Positions 34,090 to 43,935 of a stretch of 64,000 nt of DNA are shown here, in pieces. Numbering within the stretch: the stretch's first letter is position 1; each line of letters begins with the position of its first letter. The notes below the pieces were generated by a model. It had not been told where the DNA came from and did not search any database. It saw nothing but the letters and a program-made list of their open reading frames with translations. Made by a program: the position numbers and the translations under genes. Origin of the DNA: JAMZMI01 sp039970095 (GTDB lineage Bacteria; Bacteroidota; Bacteroidia; Cytophagales; Cyclobacteriaceae); contig JBDVMP010000082.1 in NCBI GenBank assembly GCA_039970095.1, positions 62,001-126,000 of the forward strand. Reading direction: 5' to 3'.

Positions 34090-36057
34090 TTATACCCGAC
34101 TCAAATTGAAATTCATTTGAAAATCAACCCCAGGGCTATTCCGAACCTGCATAGATCCATTGAGCTGCTTAGTCAATAAATGGACGAGCTTAAGTCCAAA
34201 TGATTTGGCTTTTTCAAACGAAAACCCTTCCGGCAGCCCTTCACCATTATCCTTAACCGAAAGTGTTATGCTCTCTTGCTTCTGAATCAATTTCAATTCC
34301 AGCACTGGATGTTCGATATTCTTGAATGCATATTTGAAAGCATTGCTAACCAACTCATTGATAATGAGGCCAACCGGCAAAGTGGTGTCAGCATCCAAAA
34401 GCACAGAAGGCACCTCTATGTTGATCCTGGCTTTATCGGCATAGCCATAAGACTGTGCCAGTTCATCCACAAGATTATTGACGTAATCCCTAATATTCAA
34501 TGATGTGACTTCATCTTGCTGATACAATTTTTGATGAATGAGCGACATGGCTCTGATTCGCTCCTTTCCTTCTTCTACGGCTTGTTGTGCTGTTTCATTT
34601 TCGAGTTTCATTGACTGGAGTCCCAGCAAACTGGAAATGACCTGAAGGTTATTTTTTACTCTATGGTGAAGCTCTCGCATCAGTGTCTCAATGCGCTGGT
34701 TTTTCTGTTCCAACTGATACGCTCTGGATCTACTCTGTCGAAATTGATAAACACTGAAAATAGCTAGACAAATAACCAGCACTAACAAAACGCTCACGAT
34801 AGCAATAACCGTTCTTTGCTGAGAGATGGTAGCATTAGATATATTTAGCGCACTGCTCAGTTGACGGTTGAGTGACTCCTTTTCTTCGAGGTTGTACTTA
34901 GCTGTAATTTCATTGACCGCCAAAACTTTATCTTCATTGTAAGTGCTGTCACTTATCTCCTTTGAGTAGCGAAGCATTTCATAACTAATCTGGTAATCGC
35001 CAAGAGCTGCAAAAGTCTTTGACAAAAGTTCATAGGTGTTTTCAAGCCCAACGATAAACTCGTTCTCCTGAGAGAGGGTCAAACATGAGTCCAGAAACAC
35101 CTTGGCAAGATCATATCTACTGGCTCTGTAGTAGGCTTTACCGATACTTCGAAACAGTTCAATCTGCCTGGTAATGTCGCCGTTGAATCTATTAGAACGA
35201 ATGGCGAGCTGATAATAATGAATGGCAGAATCCAATTCACCATTGTCGCTTAAAATTTCAGCAAGATTTAGATAGTTGCCGGGCAACAATTCATCATTAC
35301 CTATCTCTTCGCAAATGGCAATAGACCTTTTGATGCAAGCCAAAGAAGAATCCAAAACACCCATAGACCGGTAAGTGGATGAAAGATTATTCAAAACACT
35401 GGCCTGGAGTCGCAGATGATTGATTTCCCTTGCCAAATCCATTGCGGCATAAAAATGAATCAATGCCAAACTATCAAGTTCCATTCGGCCGTATACAATT
35501 CCGATGTTTATATGATTTTTGATTGAAGGGCCCGGAGCATTACGTCTTTGCCAGAAAGATAGCGCTAGTGTGAAATCAGCGAGAGCTTCTTTCATTCTCC
35601 CATTCTTTTTATGAAGAATACCCAAGTGATTATGCAATATGTGTGCGGTAACAGAGTCTCCTAATGAATATGCTTCCTGGATAAGTTCATTTGACACACT
35701 CTCACTTTGCTGAAACTCTCCTACCCTAAAATGGATAATTGCCAAATTCCTTTTTATTCTGGCGTGCTCTCGGAAGGGAATTGGAAAAGTGACCGCTTTT
35801 CGATAAAACTCTTTGGCCTCTGGAAAATCTCCAGCTATATAATACCCATACCCAATCGCAAAATACCCCTCTGCATATGCCAAATCAGAGTTAGTCTGCT
35901 CGGCTACTTCTAAAAGCCTTTCACCGTAATATTTAAGACTATCGGGGTATTGGGCAGCTTTTTTGCATTTTTCAATCAGGGATGTTACTTGCTTGCTTTC
36001 CTGTGCATAACCCAAACTGGCGTTCAGGCAGATCAGAATAAAAAAAACACTTCTCAT
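34090..36057 (-). CDS. Membrane histidine kinase with periplasmic TPR sensor and HisKA_2 core
   Basis: The 655-residue protein has a signal peptide (MRSVFFILICLNASLGYAQ), a TPR array (about 30-390), a short coiled linker, one membrane span (about 416-438) and a HisKA_2 dimerisation/phosphoacceptor domain (R-E-L-H-H-R-V-K-N-N-L-Q-V at about 461), then a HATPase domain (N-E-L-V-S-N-A-F-K-Y-A, V-K-D-N-G-E-G-L-P). This architecture is typical of Bacteroidota sensors that work with LytTR regulators, and one lies just downstream. It is a close paralogue of the gene at 36122, especially in the kinase core. Confidence 0.92.
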   Translation of the reverse strand: MRSVFFILICLNASLGYAQESKQVTSLIEKCKKAAQYPDSLKYYGERLLEVAEQTNSDLAYAEGYFAIGYGYYIAGDFPEAKEFYRKAVTFPIPFREHARIKRNLAIIHFRVGEFQQSESVSNELIQEAYSLGDSVTAHILHNHLGILHKKNGRMKEALADFTLALSFWQRRNAPGPSIKNHINIGIVYGRMELDSLALIHFYAAMDLAREINHLRLQASVLNNLSSTYRSMGVLDSSLACIKRSIAICEEIGNDELLPGNYLNLAEILSDNGELDSAIHYYQLAIRSNRFNGDITRQIELFRSIGKAYYRASRYDLAKVFLDSCLTLSQENEFIVGLENTYELLSKTFAALGDYQISYEMLRYSKEISDSTYNEDKVLAVNEITAKYNLEEKESLNRQLSSALNISNATISQQRTVIAIVSVLLVLVICLAIFSVYQFRQSRSRAYQLEQKNQRIETLMRELHHRVKNNLQVISSLLGLQSMKLENETAQQAVEEGKERIRAMSLIHQKLYQQDEVTSLNIRDYVNNLVDELAQSYGYADKARINIEVPSVLLDADTTLPVGLIINELVSNAFKYAFKNIEHPVLELKLIQKQESITLSVKDNGEGLPEGFSFEKAKSFGLKLVHLLTKQLNGSMQVRNSPGVDFQMNFNLSRV

Positions 36058-36121
36058 TGGGTCGAATATTTACTGGTTGGGTAAAGTGACAAATGTTTAG
36101 GTAGTGAAGTATCATTTGTAA

Positions 36122-37891
36122 CTAGTTTGAAAGTTCAAACTGGAGCTGAAATTCAAGACCGTTAGATTGTTCGATATTGATGGTTCCGTTCAACTGCTTA
36201 GTTAGTAAATTAACCAATTTAAGTCCAAAAGACTTGGCTTCTCCCAAGTCAAATTCAGGCGGCAATCCCATTCCATTATCTTTGATTGAAAGCCGAAAAC
36301 GCCTATTTCCTTCATCTAACAACCTCAACTCAAGTATTGGTTCTGCTATGTCCTTATAAGCATATTTAAAAGCGTTGCTCACTAGTTCATTGATGATCAA
36401 ACCGATCGGTAAAGTAGTATCAACATCAAATAGCATTGAAGGCACATCAATGTTGACCTTTGCCTTGGATTCAAACCCATAAGACTGTGTAAGTTCAGCG
36501 ATCAAACTGCTTATGTATTCCTGAATGTTGAGTGCTGTCACCTCTTCTTGTTGATAAAGTTTTTGATGGATAAGCGACATGGCTCTGATTCGCTCCTTGC
36601 CTTCCTCTACTGCTTTGAGCGCAGCTGCGTCCTCAAGCTTCATGGACTGCAGGCCGAGCAGGCTCGAAATAACCTGCAAATTGTTTTTCACCCTGTGATG
36701 AAGCTCTCGCATTAGGGTATTGATCTTGCGGTTTTTCTGCTGGATTTTCCTGAATGACTGATATAGAAAAAAGCACAGCCCAAATACCACAAGGCACGCC
36801 AAAACCGCCCCCCATATAATCTTTGTTTGCAAAGTAAGCTGTGCACTCTGTAGTGCAATTTGATTCTCTTTTCTTTTCGTTTCATAGGATATTTCAAGTG
36901 CCCTGGTGGTGCGCTGACGGTCTTTATAAATCGTCTGACGCTCGGCATCCCGAAGCTTGTTTAAATAATAAAAACCTTCCTCATACAAACCTCCGGATTT
37001 TGCGGTTTCAAGCATCTGACGAAGCAAATTGATCCAGGTGGATGAAAGGTGACTATTGCTGGCTTCACCAAACTCGTAGATGGGAATGAAAGTCTCAAAA
37101 GCTTCCTTGTACCGCCCTTGTTGATGGAGTTTTACCCCCTTCAAAAAATCCAGATATAGGCCGATATAAGCCGAAACAGAATCACCCGGGTATGAAGCAA
37201 CCTCCGCTACAACCAAATCCCCCAAATCAAGCTGACCGCTTTCATAATAGGCCTGACCAAGCTCTACTTGCGCCTGCGCAATTTCTTCGATTGTGGCACC
37301 ACATTGTTTTCTCCATTTTACTGTTTTGTTCAGGTAAAACACGGCACTATCATATTGCTTATCATAGAGGTAATAAAAGGAACCAAGTGCATGAAAACTC
37401 ACAGTTTGATTGATGGAGTCAGCAGCATCGATGAGTGGCTTTTTGGATAGCGACTTATGAAAGAGTGGAGCTACTTTATCAACCTGCTCCAGGTAGGCAT
37501 AATTCCAAGCCAGATTGTGATAGCAACCCGCTATATCTTGTTGTTTAGTTTCAGTTTTGGCACTGTCATAATGGCCTATCGCAGCATAAAAGCTCTCGAT
37601 AGATTTATCATAAAGCCCCACATCTCCATAGTAGATACCCGCCACTTTATGAGCTACTGCCAGCAACCCATGATCTCCAATTTCTTCTGCTATCTTGATT
37701 GCATTTATGCTGGCCCAAAGAGCAGAATCATTTCGCGTATATTCATAAACATCCGTGAGCTCAATGAAGGCATTAAAGCGATCTTCTAGCAATCCTTTTT
37801 CCAGGTCGCTAAGAAGGTCTGTTTTGGTCTGAGCTGAAGCGGCAACTACCCCCGTCAAAATCAAACCCAATAAATAAGTCCAATTCCTCAT
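36122..37891 (-). CDS. Membrane histidine kinase with TPR sensor and HisKA_2 core (paralogue)
   Basis: The 589-residue protein is started at the ATG at 37891, where M-R-N-W-T-Y-L-L-G-L begins a signal peptide ending A-S-A-Q. A TPR-like sensor (about 25-340), a membrane span (about 360-380; W-G-A-V-L-A-C-L-V-V-F-G-L-C-F-F-L), the H-box R-E-L-H-H-R-V-K-N-N and the HATPase motifs N-E-L-V-S-N-A-F-K-Y-A-Y and I-K-D-N-G-M-G-L-P follow. Kinase-core residues are almost the same as in the gene 64 bases downstream while the sensors have diverged, so this is a tandem duplication with new input. It is transcribed divergently from the ethylene-receptor-like kinase. Confidence 0.92.
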   Translation of the reverse strand: MRNWTYLLGLILTGVVAASAQTKTDLLSDLEKGLLEDRFNAFIELTDVYEYTRNDSALWASINAIKIAEEIGDHGLLAVAHKVAGIYYGDVGLYDKSIESFYAAIGHYDSAKTETKQQDIAGCYHNLAWNYAYLEQVDKVAPLFHKSLSKKPLIDAADSINQTVSFHALGSFYYLYDKQYDSAVFYLNKTVKWRKQCGATIEEIAQAQVELGQAYYESGQLDLGDLVVAEVASYPGDSVSAYIGLYLDFLKGVKLHQQGRYKEAFETFIPIYEFGEASNSHLSSTWINLLRQMLETAKSGGLYEEGFYYLNKLRDAERQTIYKDRQRTTRALEISYETKRKENQIALQSAQLTLQTKIIWGAVLACLVVFGLCFFLYQSFRKIQQKNRKINTLMRELHHRVKNNLQVISSLLGLQSMKLEDAAALKAVEEGKERIRAMSLIHQKLYQQEEVTALNIQEYISSLIAELTQSYGFESKAKVNIDVPSMLFDVDTTLPIGLIINELVSNAFKYAYKDIAEPILELRLLDEGNRRFRLSIKDNGMGLPPEFDLGEAKSFGLKLVNLLTKQLNGTINIEQSNGLEFQLQFELSN

Positions 37892-38166
37892 AATAACAGA
37901 TGAAGATAGTAAATACAGTTTCAGATACATTGATTAAAACCATCAAAACCACAAATACTATTGAAAACGTTATTTTATAATTAAAACCATAAGACAGGAT
38001 TCAATACCCATATTACTCTTTAGCGAAGGAAAAACTGGCCAGTTCCCATTCATCCGCCGATTACCTTTATTCACCGCTCGTTATATCTCATTGACATAGT
38101 AAACCCTGATAGTGAGGTGGCCGTAAGCTATCTTTGATAAGAACAAACCCATTAAAGAACCAGCTA
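37892..38166. promoter_or_regulatory. Divergent intergenic region between kinase genes
   Basis: The 275 bases between two divergently transcribed kinase genes must hold both promoters. The only clear structure is the perfect 12-base palindrome AACTGGCCAGTT at 38033-38044. No promoter box is convincing enough to place. Confidence 0.4.
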
Positions 38167-40950
38167 ATGGAAGATCATAACACCTTAGAAAAGGGAGCTT
38201 TCCTAATAGAAAGAGAATCTATGCCTATTTCGGTTTGCTCAATGGAGTCCTCTACGCCAACCGTTACAGTTTCGGACTATTTTTCCAATATCCTATCTAC
38301 TCAGGAATGGCCGGCACGGTGGTACTGCGGCACCTGGTCGGAGATAGATGGGTGGGTTCATATTCTTTCCGATCTATCTATATTTTTAGCCTATTTCTCC
38401 ATTCCTATTTTTCTTGTCTTTTATTTGAAAAAGAAAAGTTCTGTTCTCAGCTTTCGTAAGCTATTGATCTTGTTTAGCCTCTTCACCCTGGTATGTGGAG
38501 CTACACACTTTTTAGAAGCTGTTATTTTTTGGGAGCCATTCTATCGACTAAGTGGCGTACTGAAACTTATCACGGCATCTATTTCATGGATCACCGTATT
38601 TGCTCTTGTAAAAGCCGCTCCAGCAGTTTTGAGCTTTAAAGACCCAGCTGAACTGGCAAGAGAAGTAGGCGAAAGAAAGAAAACACAAAACCAGCTACAA
38701 ACCTTTATAAAGCATGCGCCGAGTGCTATCGCTATGTTTGACCGTGATATGAAATATATCATAGCAAGTGATAGCTGGTTCAAGGAATACGGTCTTTCAG
38801 CCGATGAAATTGTCGGCAAATCTCACTATGAAATTTTCCCACAAATATTTAAAAGCGACAAGTGGATCCAACACCACAAAGAAGCTCAGAGCGGGAAGAC
38901 GATCAAAGTTGAAAAAGACAGCATGATTACAGAATCCGGAAAGAAAATTCACATCCGGTATGAAATAAAACCCTGGTTCGACGAAAAGGATGAAATCGGG
39001 GGTATTATCATGTTTACGCAAAATATTACTTCACAAATATTGCTTCAGGAAGAATTAATTCAGAATCAAGAACACCTAAAAAATATTTATGACAATTCAC
39101 CTTTAGGCATTGCTATGGTAGATGAAGATGGCAAGCCCTTTATGGTAAATGGCCGGTTCAGCGAAATCGTGGGTTATGAAGAGGAAGAAATAATGAACAT
39201 GGCTTTTGCAGAGTTTACACACCCTGACGATATAAATAAAGACTTGTCCCTTTTCAAAGAACTCAAAGAAGGGAAAATCGATCACTATAGTATCAATAAA
39301 AGGTATATATCAGATTGGGGTGAAATTAGTCATGTCAAGCTCAACGTAAAGGAGATACCCGCCACTGAAAACAAAAGGAATTACACGTTAGCCCTGGTAG
39401 AAGACATCACGGAAGAAATAAAGCTCCAGCACCGACTCGATCAAAATCAAAAATATGTCAAAAACATATTTGAATATTCGCCGCTGGGCATTGCCATGAT
39501 AGATGAGTCGGGGGTTCCTTTTCTGGTGAACGCCAAGTATTGTGAAATGACAGGATATAGTGCATCCGAGTTGACCTCCATGAAGTTTACAGATTTCACC
39601 CATCCAGAAGATGCCTCACGCGTTATGGAAATGTTCAAGAGCATGGTGGATGGAAATATGGAGCATCACACTGTAACCAAAAAATACATAACTGGTGATG
39701 GTGAAACCAGATATGCAAAGATGAACCTTAAAAGAATTTCAGATGATAATGGCAGTACTTCCCACTTTTTAGCTCTAGCTGAAAATGTTACGGATGAAGT
39801 GGTTACAAAACGCGAAAAGGCAGAGGTTCAAAAAAAGGCAGATCAACTTGATGCACTCTTTCAAGAGACTTCCTCGGTAGCCAGAATAGGGACATGGATA
39901 CTGGATATTGAAGAGCAAATCTTGCATTGGAGCAAAACAGTATACGAAATACATGAGTTACCGGAAGGTCACAAAATAAACCTAGCCGATGGCATCAACT
40001 ATTACCACCCTGACGATAGAGAGATTATTTCTAACATTGTAAAAAACGGGATAGAAAAACAAGAGCCATGGGATGTAGATCTGAGGATCATTACGGCCAC
40101 AGGCAAAGAAAAATGGGTAAGGGCAATCGGCAAGCCAGACACTGATGGAAACAAAACCACTCACCTCAACGGTTTGTTTCAAGACATAGATGAAGTAAAA
40201 AGAGCCTCAATACAACTGGCGCATTACAGTCGTGATCTGGAAGAGACAGTGCTACAAAGAACGAAACAGTTACAAAACGTAAATCAGGAACTGGAGTCTT
40301 TTGCATATTCCGTTTCCCATGACCTAAGAGCACCCTTAAGAGCTATAAACGGATTTGCCAGTGCGCTGGAAGACGAATTTTACAACCAACTTCCAGATAA
40401 CGCAAAACATTATCTGGGTAGAATTAGTAGTAATAGCAATCGAATGGGCATACTCATAGATGACTTACTAAACTTCAGTAGGCTTTCACGGTTAAAAACA
40501 AACTTCAAATCTTTTGACTTGAATGACAGAATAGACGCCATAGTACGACAAATTGATATACCCAACACATGCAAAATATCGAGAAAGAATCTTGGGGAAA
40601 TTTATGGTGACAAATCCCTATTGGAACAAGTATTTCAAAACCTCATTTCCAATGCGGTCAAGTATTCATTGGGAAGGGAAGAACAACTAATTAGTATCGA
40701 ACAACTAGAAAAAGACAACAACTATGTCATCTCTATAAGCGACAATGGAGTTGGTTTCAACATGGAATACTACAACAAGTTATTCGAAATGTTTCAGCGG
40801 CTGCATAGTTCGAGTGAATTTGAAGGCACTGGTGTAGGGCTTGCTTTGTGTAAAAAAATAATTGATCGCCATGATGGTGAGATATGGGCAGAAAGTGAAA
40901 TCAACAAAGGCTCTACATTCTATATTTCACTTCCAAAACAATCAAAATAA
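38167..40950 (+). CDS. Histidine kinase with ethylene-receptor-like membrane domain and multiple PAS domains
   Basis: The 927-residue protein is started at the ATG at 38167 (the longer frame starts with TTG). Residues about 60-160 hold three membrane helices that match the ethylene-binding domain of plant ETR1 and cyanobacterial Etr1: S-D-L-S-I-F-L-A-Y-F-S-I-P, then L-V-C-G-A-T-H-F. The residues aligned with ETR1 Asp25, Tyr32, Ile35, Pro36 and the copper ligands Cys65 and His69 are Asp69, Tyr76, Ile79, Pro80, Cys110 and His114; the ETR1 Ile62 position is Thr. Four PAS domains follow (about 175-295, 300-420, 425-545, 570-680), then a HisKA domain (S-V-S-H-D-L-R-A-P-L-R-A) and a HATPase (N-L-I-S-N-A-V-K-Y-S, S-D-N-G-V-G-F, G-T-G-V-G-L-A-L-C-K-K-I). 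It leads an operon of two receivers and another kinase. Confidence 0.9.
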   Translation: MEDHNTLEKGAFLIERESMPISVCSMESSTPTVTVSDYFSNILSTQEWPARWYCGTWSEIDGWVHILSDLSIFLAYFSIPIFLVFYLKKKSSVLSFRKLLILFSLFTLVCGATHFLEAVIFWEPFYRLSGVLKLITASISWITVFALVKAAPAVLSFKDPAELAREVGERKKTQNQLQTFIKHAPSAIAMFDRDMKYIIASDSWFKEYGLSADEIVGKSHYEIFPQIFKSDKWIQHHKEAQSGKTIKVEKDSMITESGKKIHIRYEIKPWFDEKDEIGGIIMFTQNITSQILLQEELIQNQEHLKNIYDNSPLGIAMVDEDGKPFMVNGRFSEIVGYEEEEIMNMAFAEFTHPDDINKDLSLFKELKEGKIDHYSINKRYISDWGEISHVKLNVKEIPATENKRNYTLALVEDITEEIKLQHRLDQNQKYVKNIFEYSPLGIAMIDESGVPFLVNAKYCEMTGYSASELTSMKFTDFTHPEDASRVMEMFKSMVDGNMEHHTVTKKYITGDGETRYAKMNLKRISDDNGSTSHFLALAENVTDEVVTKREKAEVQKKADQLDALFQETSSVARIGTWILDIEEQILHWSKTVYEIHELPEGHKINLADGINYYHPDDREIISNIVKNGIEKQEPWDVDLRIITATGKEKWVRAIGKPDTDGNKTTHLNGLFQDIDEVKRASIQLAHYSRDLEETVLQRTKQLQNVNQELESFAYSVSHDLRAPLRAINGFASALEDEFYNQLPDNAKHYLGRISSNSNRMGILIDDLLNFSRLSRLKTNFKSFDLNDRIDAIVRQIDIPNTCKISRKNLGEIYGDKSLLEQVFQNLISNAVKYSLGREEQLISIEQLEKDNNYVISISDNGVGFNMEYYNKLFEMFQRLHSSSEFEGTGVGLALCKKIIDRHDGEIWAESEINKGSTFYISLPKQSK

Positions 40951-40960
40951 CAGATCCGCT

Positions 40961-41413
40961 ATGACTCTAAAATCAAAACCATATGAAGAAGTACAGGTAC
41001 TTCTGGTAGAAGACAGCCCAGACGATGCAGAGTTGACCATGAGGTCACTATCATCGCTAAAACTAGAAAATGAGTTTGTCTGGGTAAAAGACGGAGTGGA
41101 AGCCATGGACTTTCTGATGGGTGAAGGGAAATTCAGCTCCAGAAACAAGTCCAACAAACCTAAGTTAATATTGTTAGACCTGAAGCTCCCAAAACTGAGC
41201 GGCATTGAAGTATTGGAAAGAATAAAAAAAGATGAACAGCTAAGAACAATTCCTGTCGTAGCTATCACTTCATCACAAGAAGACTCTGACCTTGAAACTT
41301 GTTATGACCTGGGAGTCAACAGTTTTGTCACCAAACCCATTGACTACAAGGATTTTATAGAAGCTACTCAAAAAGTAAGCCTATACTGGCTACTCATAAA
41401 TAAAACCACATGA
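40961..41413 (+). CDS. Single-domain response regulator, Rcp1-like
   Basis: From the ATG at 40961 (10 bases after the kinase stop) the protein has 150 residues and consists of a receiver domain only. Motifs: L-L-V-E-D-S-P-D-D-A-E, phospho-acceptor in L-L-D-L-K-L-P-K-L-S-G, A-I-T-S-S and V-T-K-P. The long insert between the second strand and helix is typical of the Rcp family that pairs with phytochrome-like kinases whose HisKA/HATPase core resembles the one just upstream. It is the probable direct phosphate acceptor of that kinase. It could relay to other kinases rather than bind DNA. Confidence 0.93.
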   Translation: MTLKSKPYEEVQVLLVEDSPDDAELTMRSLSSLKLENEFVWVKDGVEAMDFLMGEGKFSSRNKSNKPKLILLDLKLPKLSGIEVLERIKKDEQLRTIPVVAITSSQEDSDLETCYDLGVNSFVTKPIDYKDFIEATQKVSLYWLLINKTT

Positions 41414-41481
41414 TGGCTTAGAAATCAATCCAAGCTTTCATCCAGCGTTTCGCCATTAAGAACCAAGAAAGAATCAGCAAA

Positions 41482-43227
41482 ATGACAATATTATACATCG
41501 AAGATAATAGCAGTGACTTTGAACTTCTCGACTTGTCTCTGCGCAAAAGCTCCCTAAACTACGACCTTTTGCGTGCAGAAACTGAGGATCAGGTAAAAGA
41601 GTCTTTAAAAACAAATTTAGACATAGTCCTTTCAGACTACAATCTCAATTCCTTTACAGGAAGAGACGCTTTGAAGCTTGTTAGAGAATATGATCCTATG
41701 CTGCCATTTATATGTATATCAGGTACAGTAGGAGAAGAACAGGCCGTAGCACTCCTGCATGAAGGAGCAGATGACTTTTTGCTGAAAAAAAACATAAAGA
41801 AGCTTCCAATCATTATCGAAAGAGCTCTCGAAAACAGAGAGCTCCAAGAACAAAAAGAGAGTTTTCAGAAAGAGCTCATTCATAAAAATAATATTCTGGA
41901 TTCCATCCTCAATAGTTTTGAAGACATCATCTTTTTCAAAGATGGAGAAGGGAAATACCTCAGAGCCAATGCCTCCTATTGCAAGTTTTTGGGTCTCAAA
42001 GAAGATGCAATCTTGGGTAAAAGAGATCAGGACATTTTTGACGAAAATGTCCTTGACAAAACCGAGGAAACTGATAAATACGTGACTCAAAACAAAAAGT
42101 CACTCACTTATGAATATACCTTTCCAGACGAGGAAGGCGAAACTAAAATCCTCGAAATAACCAAAAACCCCGTAATAGACGGAAACGATAAAATAGGAAT
42201 CGTTGGGTTTTGCAGAGACATCACTGATAAAAAACAAATGGAGATGCAAAGCGCCAAAAACCAACAAATCCTGAACAGAGCAGAAAAACTCACGTCATCA
42301 GCAAGTTTTGAGTATGATTCGGAAATGGATATCATGAATTGCTCTCCTCACATGCTCAAAATGATGAACATCAGGAGCCCCAACAAGCAATTGTCCAGCA
42401 TGAGATTTCTCAAGCTTATCTATAAAGACGACATAGCCATATTCAAAGAAGAGTTCGAAAAAGTCCTTGAAACAAAAACTTCATGCACCATCGATCATCG
42501 TTTCGTGCCTTTTGGCACTGATCAGATCAGATATGGAAGAACAAGTATCAGTGCCGACTATAATGATATAGAGCGTGATATTTTTTACGGCACAATAGTG
42601 GATACCACTCAAGACCATGAGCTCAACAGGTCATTGATGTCCGTTCAGGAAAATGAAAGGAACACCATAGCCAGTGAGCTGCACGACAATCTGGGACAAA
42701 AACTCAGTTCATGCACAATTTTTCTGGATAGTCTATCAGAAAAGTATCCAGAAGATAAGGAGCTACTCAAGGTTTCAAAAATGACCCATGATTCTTTGCA
42801 AGAGATCCGCTCCATGTCAAGTAGCCTTTCGCTAAACAGTGTAAAAGAGTTTGGTCTATCAAAATCCATCAAACAACTACAAACTCAAATTCCTCTTGAT
42901 GTGGGATTTGACCTGAACCTATCGCTAAAGGAACACGATATTTCCGAATACATCAGTTCACAGACCTTCAGAATAGTACAGGAAGGAATCAGTAATATTC
43001 AAAAACACAGCAAAGCCAAAAATATCGGTGTAACACTCAGACAAGACCAGAGTATCATTCACCTTAAGATCAAGGATGATGGGGTTGGTTTTGACACAAT
43101 AACCGGAAGAAAGGGGAATGGACTAAGGAACATAGAGCAGCGCGTGAAAAAATGTAACGGCTTGCTACATATCGATTCTGAACCAGATGCTGGCACCTTG
43201 ATAGATATCAAACTCCCAATATCATAA
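41482..43227 (+). CDS. Hybrid REC-PAS-HisKA_3 histidine kinase
   Basis: The 581-residue cytoplasmic protein begins with a receiver domain (about 1-125; L-Y-I-E-D-N-S-S-D, V-L-S-D-Y-N-L), followed by a PAS domain (about 135-255), a second PAS-like region (about 265-375) and a NarX-type HisKA_3 domain (E-N-E-R-N-T-I-A-S-E-L-H-D-N-L-G-Q-K-L-S) with HATPase (I-K-D-D-G-V-G-F-D, G-N-G-L-R-N-I-E-Q-R). No membrane span is seen, so its input should come through phosphorylation of its own receiver, for instance by the ethylene-receptor-like kinase. Its output partner is the NarL-type regulator 4 bases downstream. Confidence 0.93.
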   Translation: MTILYIEDNSSDFELLDLSLRKSSLNYDLLRAETEDQVKESLKTNLDIVLSDYNLNSFTGRDALKLVREYDPMLPFICISGTVGEEQAVALLHEGADDFLLKKNIKKLPIIIERALENRELQEQKESFQKELIHKNNILDSILNSFEDIIFFKDGEGKYLRANASYCKFLGLKEDAILGKRDQDIFDENVLDKTEETDKYVTQNKKSLTYEYTFPDEEGETKILEITKNPVIDGNDKIGIVGFCRDITDKKQMEMQSAKNQQILNRAEKLTSSASFEYDSEMDIMNCSPHMLKMMNIRSPNKQLSSMRFLKLIYKDDIAIFKEEFEKVLETKTSCTIDHRFVPFGTDQIRYGRTSISADYNDIERDIFYGTIVDTTQDHELNRSLMSVQENERNTIASELHDNLGQKLSSCTIFLDSLSEKYPEDKELLKVSKMTHDSLQEIRSMSSSLSLNSVKEFGLSKSIKQLQTQIPLDVGFDLNLSLKEHDISEYISSQTFRIVQEGISNIQKHSKAKNIGVTLRQDQSIIHLKIKDDGVGFDTITGRKGNGLRNIEQRVKKCNGLLHIDSEPDAGTLIDIKLPIS

Positions 43228-43231
43228 CCAC

Positions 43232-43882
43232 ATGGAGATGAAAGCAAAAATCCTATTGGTAGATGACCATGAAATGATCCGCGATGCAATTAAATTCTAT
43301 TTTAAAGAAGATGAGGATTATGAAATTGCATATGAAGCTGCCAATGGACTGCAAGCACTGGATGTCCTGGAAAAACACGATGACGTAGATGTGATGATCA
43401 CAGATATCAAAATGCCTGAAATGACGGGTATCCAACTAATGGAATCTGTCCAGGAAAACTACCCGGACCTGCGAGTGTTGGTTTTGTCCATGTTTAATGA
43501 AGCCAATTACATCAACAAAATGATTTCGCTTGGCGCATCAGGGTATGTATTGAAAAATACCTCAAGGCAAAATATGAAGGAAGCGCTGGAAAAAATCCTG
43601 CAAGGTGAAGATTACTATGCCGATGAGGTGTACAAAACAATCATTGACAGCATTGCCAGAAAAGCTCCAAAAAACCGTCTAACTGTGGAAGTGTCTCTTT
43701 CGGATCGTGAAAAAGAGGTACTTCAATTGATCGTGGCAGAGCTCAGCAATCAAGAGATTGCCGACAAACTATTCATCAGTGTGAGAACAGTGGAATCCCA
43801 TAAACGAAACCTATTGGAAAAAACTGGCTGTAAAAACATTGCCGGCCTCACACTATATGCCATAGAAAAGGGCATAGTTTAG
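43232..43882 (+). CDS. NarL/FixJ-family response regulator
   Basis: The 216-residue protein has a receiver (about 1-125; L-L-V-D-D-H-E-M, I-T-D-I-K-M-P-E-M-T-G, K-N-T at the lysine position) and a LuxR-type helix-turn-helix (about 150-212; L-S-D-R-E-K-E-V-L-Q-L-I, S-N-Q-E-I-A-D-K-L-F-I-S-V-R-T-V-E-S-H-K). It is the DNA-binding output of the plus-strand phosphorelay and ends at a strong terminator. Confidence 0.95.
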   Translation: MEMKAKILLVDDHEMIRDAIKFYFKEDEDYEIAYEAANGLQALDVLEKHDDVDVMITDIKMPEMTGIQLMESVQENYPDLRVLVLSMFNEANYINKMISLGASGYVLKNTSRQNMKEALEKILQGEDYYADEVYKTIIDSIARKAPKNRLTVEVSLSDREKEVLQLIVAELSNQEIADKLFISVRTVESHKRNLLEKTGCKNIAGLTLYAIEKGIV

Positions 43883-43906
43883 TTCACTTCCTTACCCTCG
43901 AAAACC

Positions 43907-43935
43907 AAAAAGCGCTACTAGAAAGCGCTTTTTTT
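43907..43935 (+). terminator. Rho-independent terminator of the kinase operon
   Basis: The 10-bp stem AAAAAGCGCT/AGCGCTTTTT with a seven-base loop ends in a run of seven T, 25 bases past the stop of the NarL-type regulator. It is near-symmetric and could act in both directions. Confidence 0.9.

Noticed and set aside
38033..38044. Palindrome AACTGGCCAGTT as operator
   Set aside because: A single 12-base palindrome in a divergent region is suggestive but has no second copy or known regulator, so I list it only within the intergenic feature.
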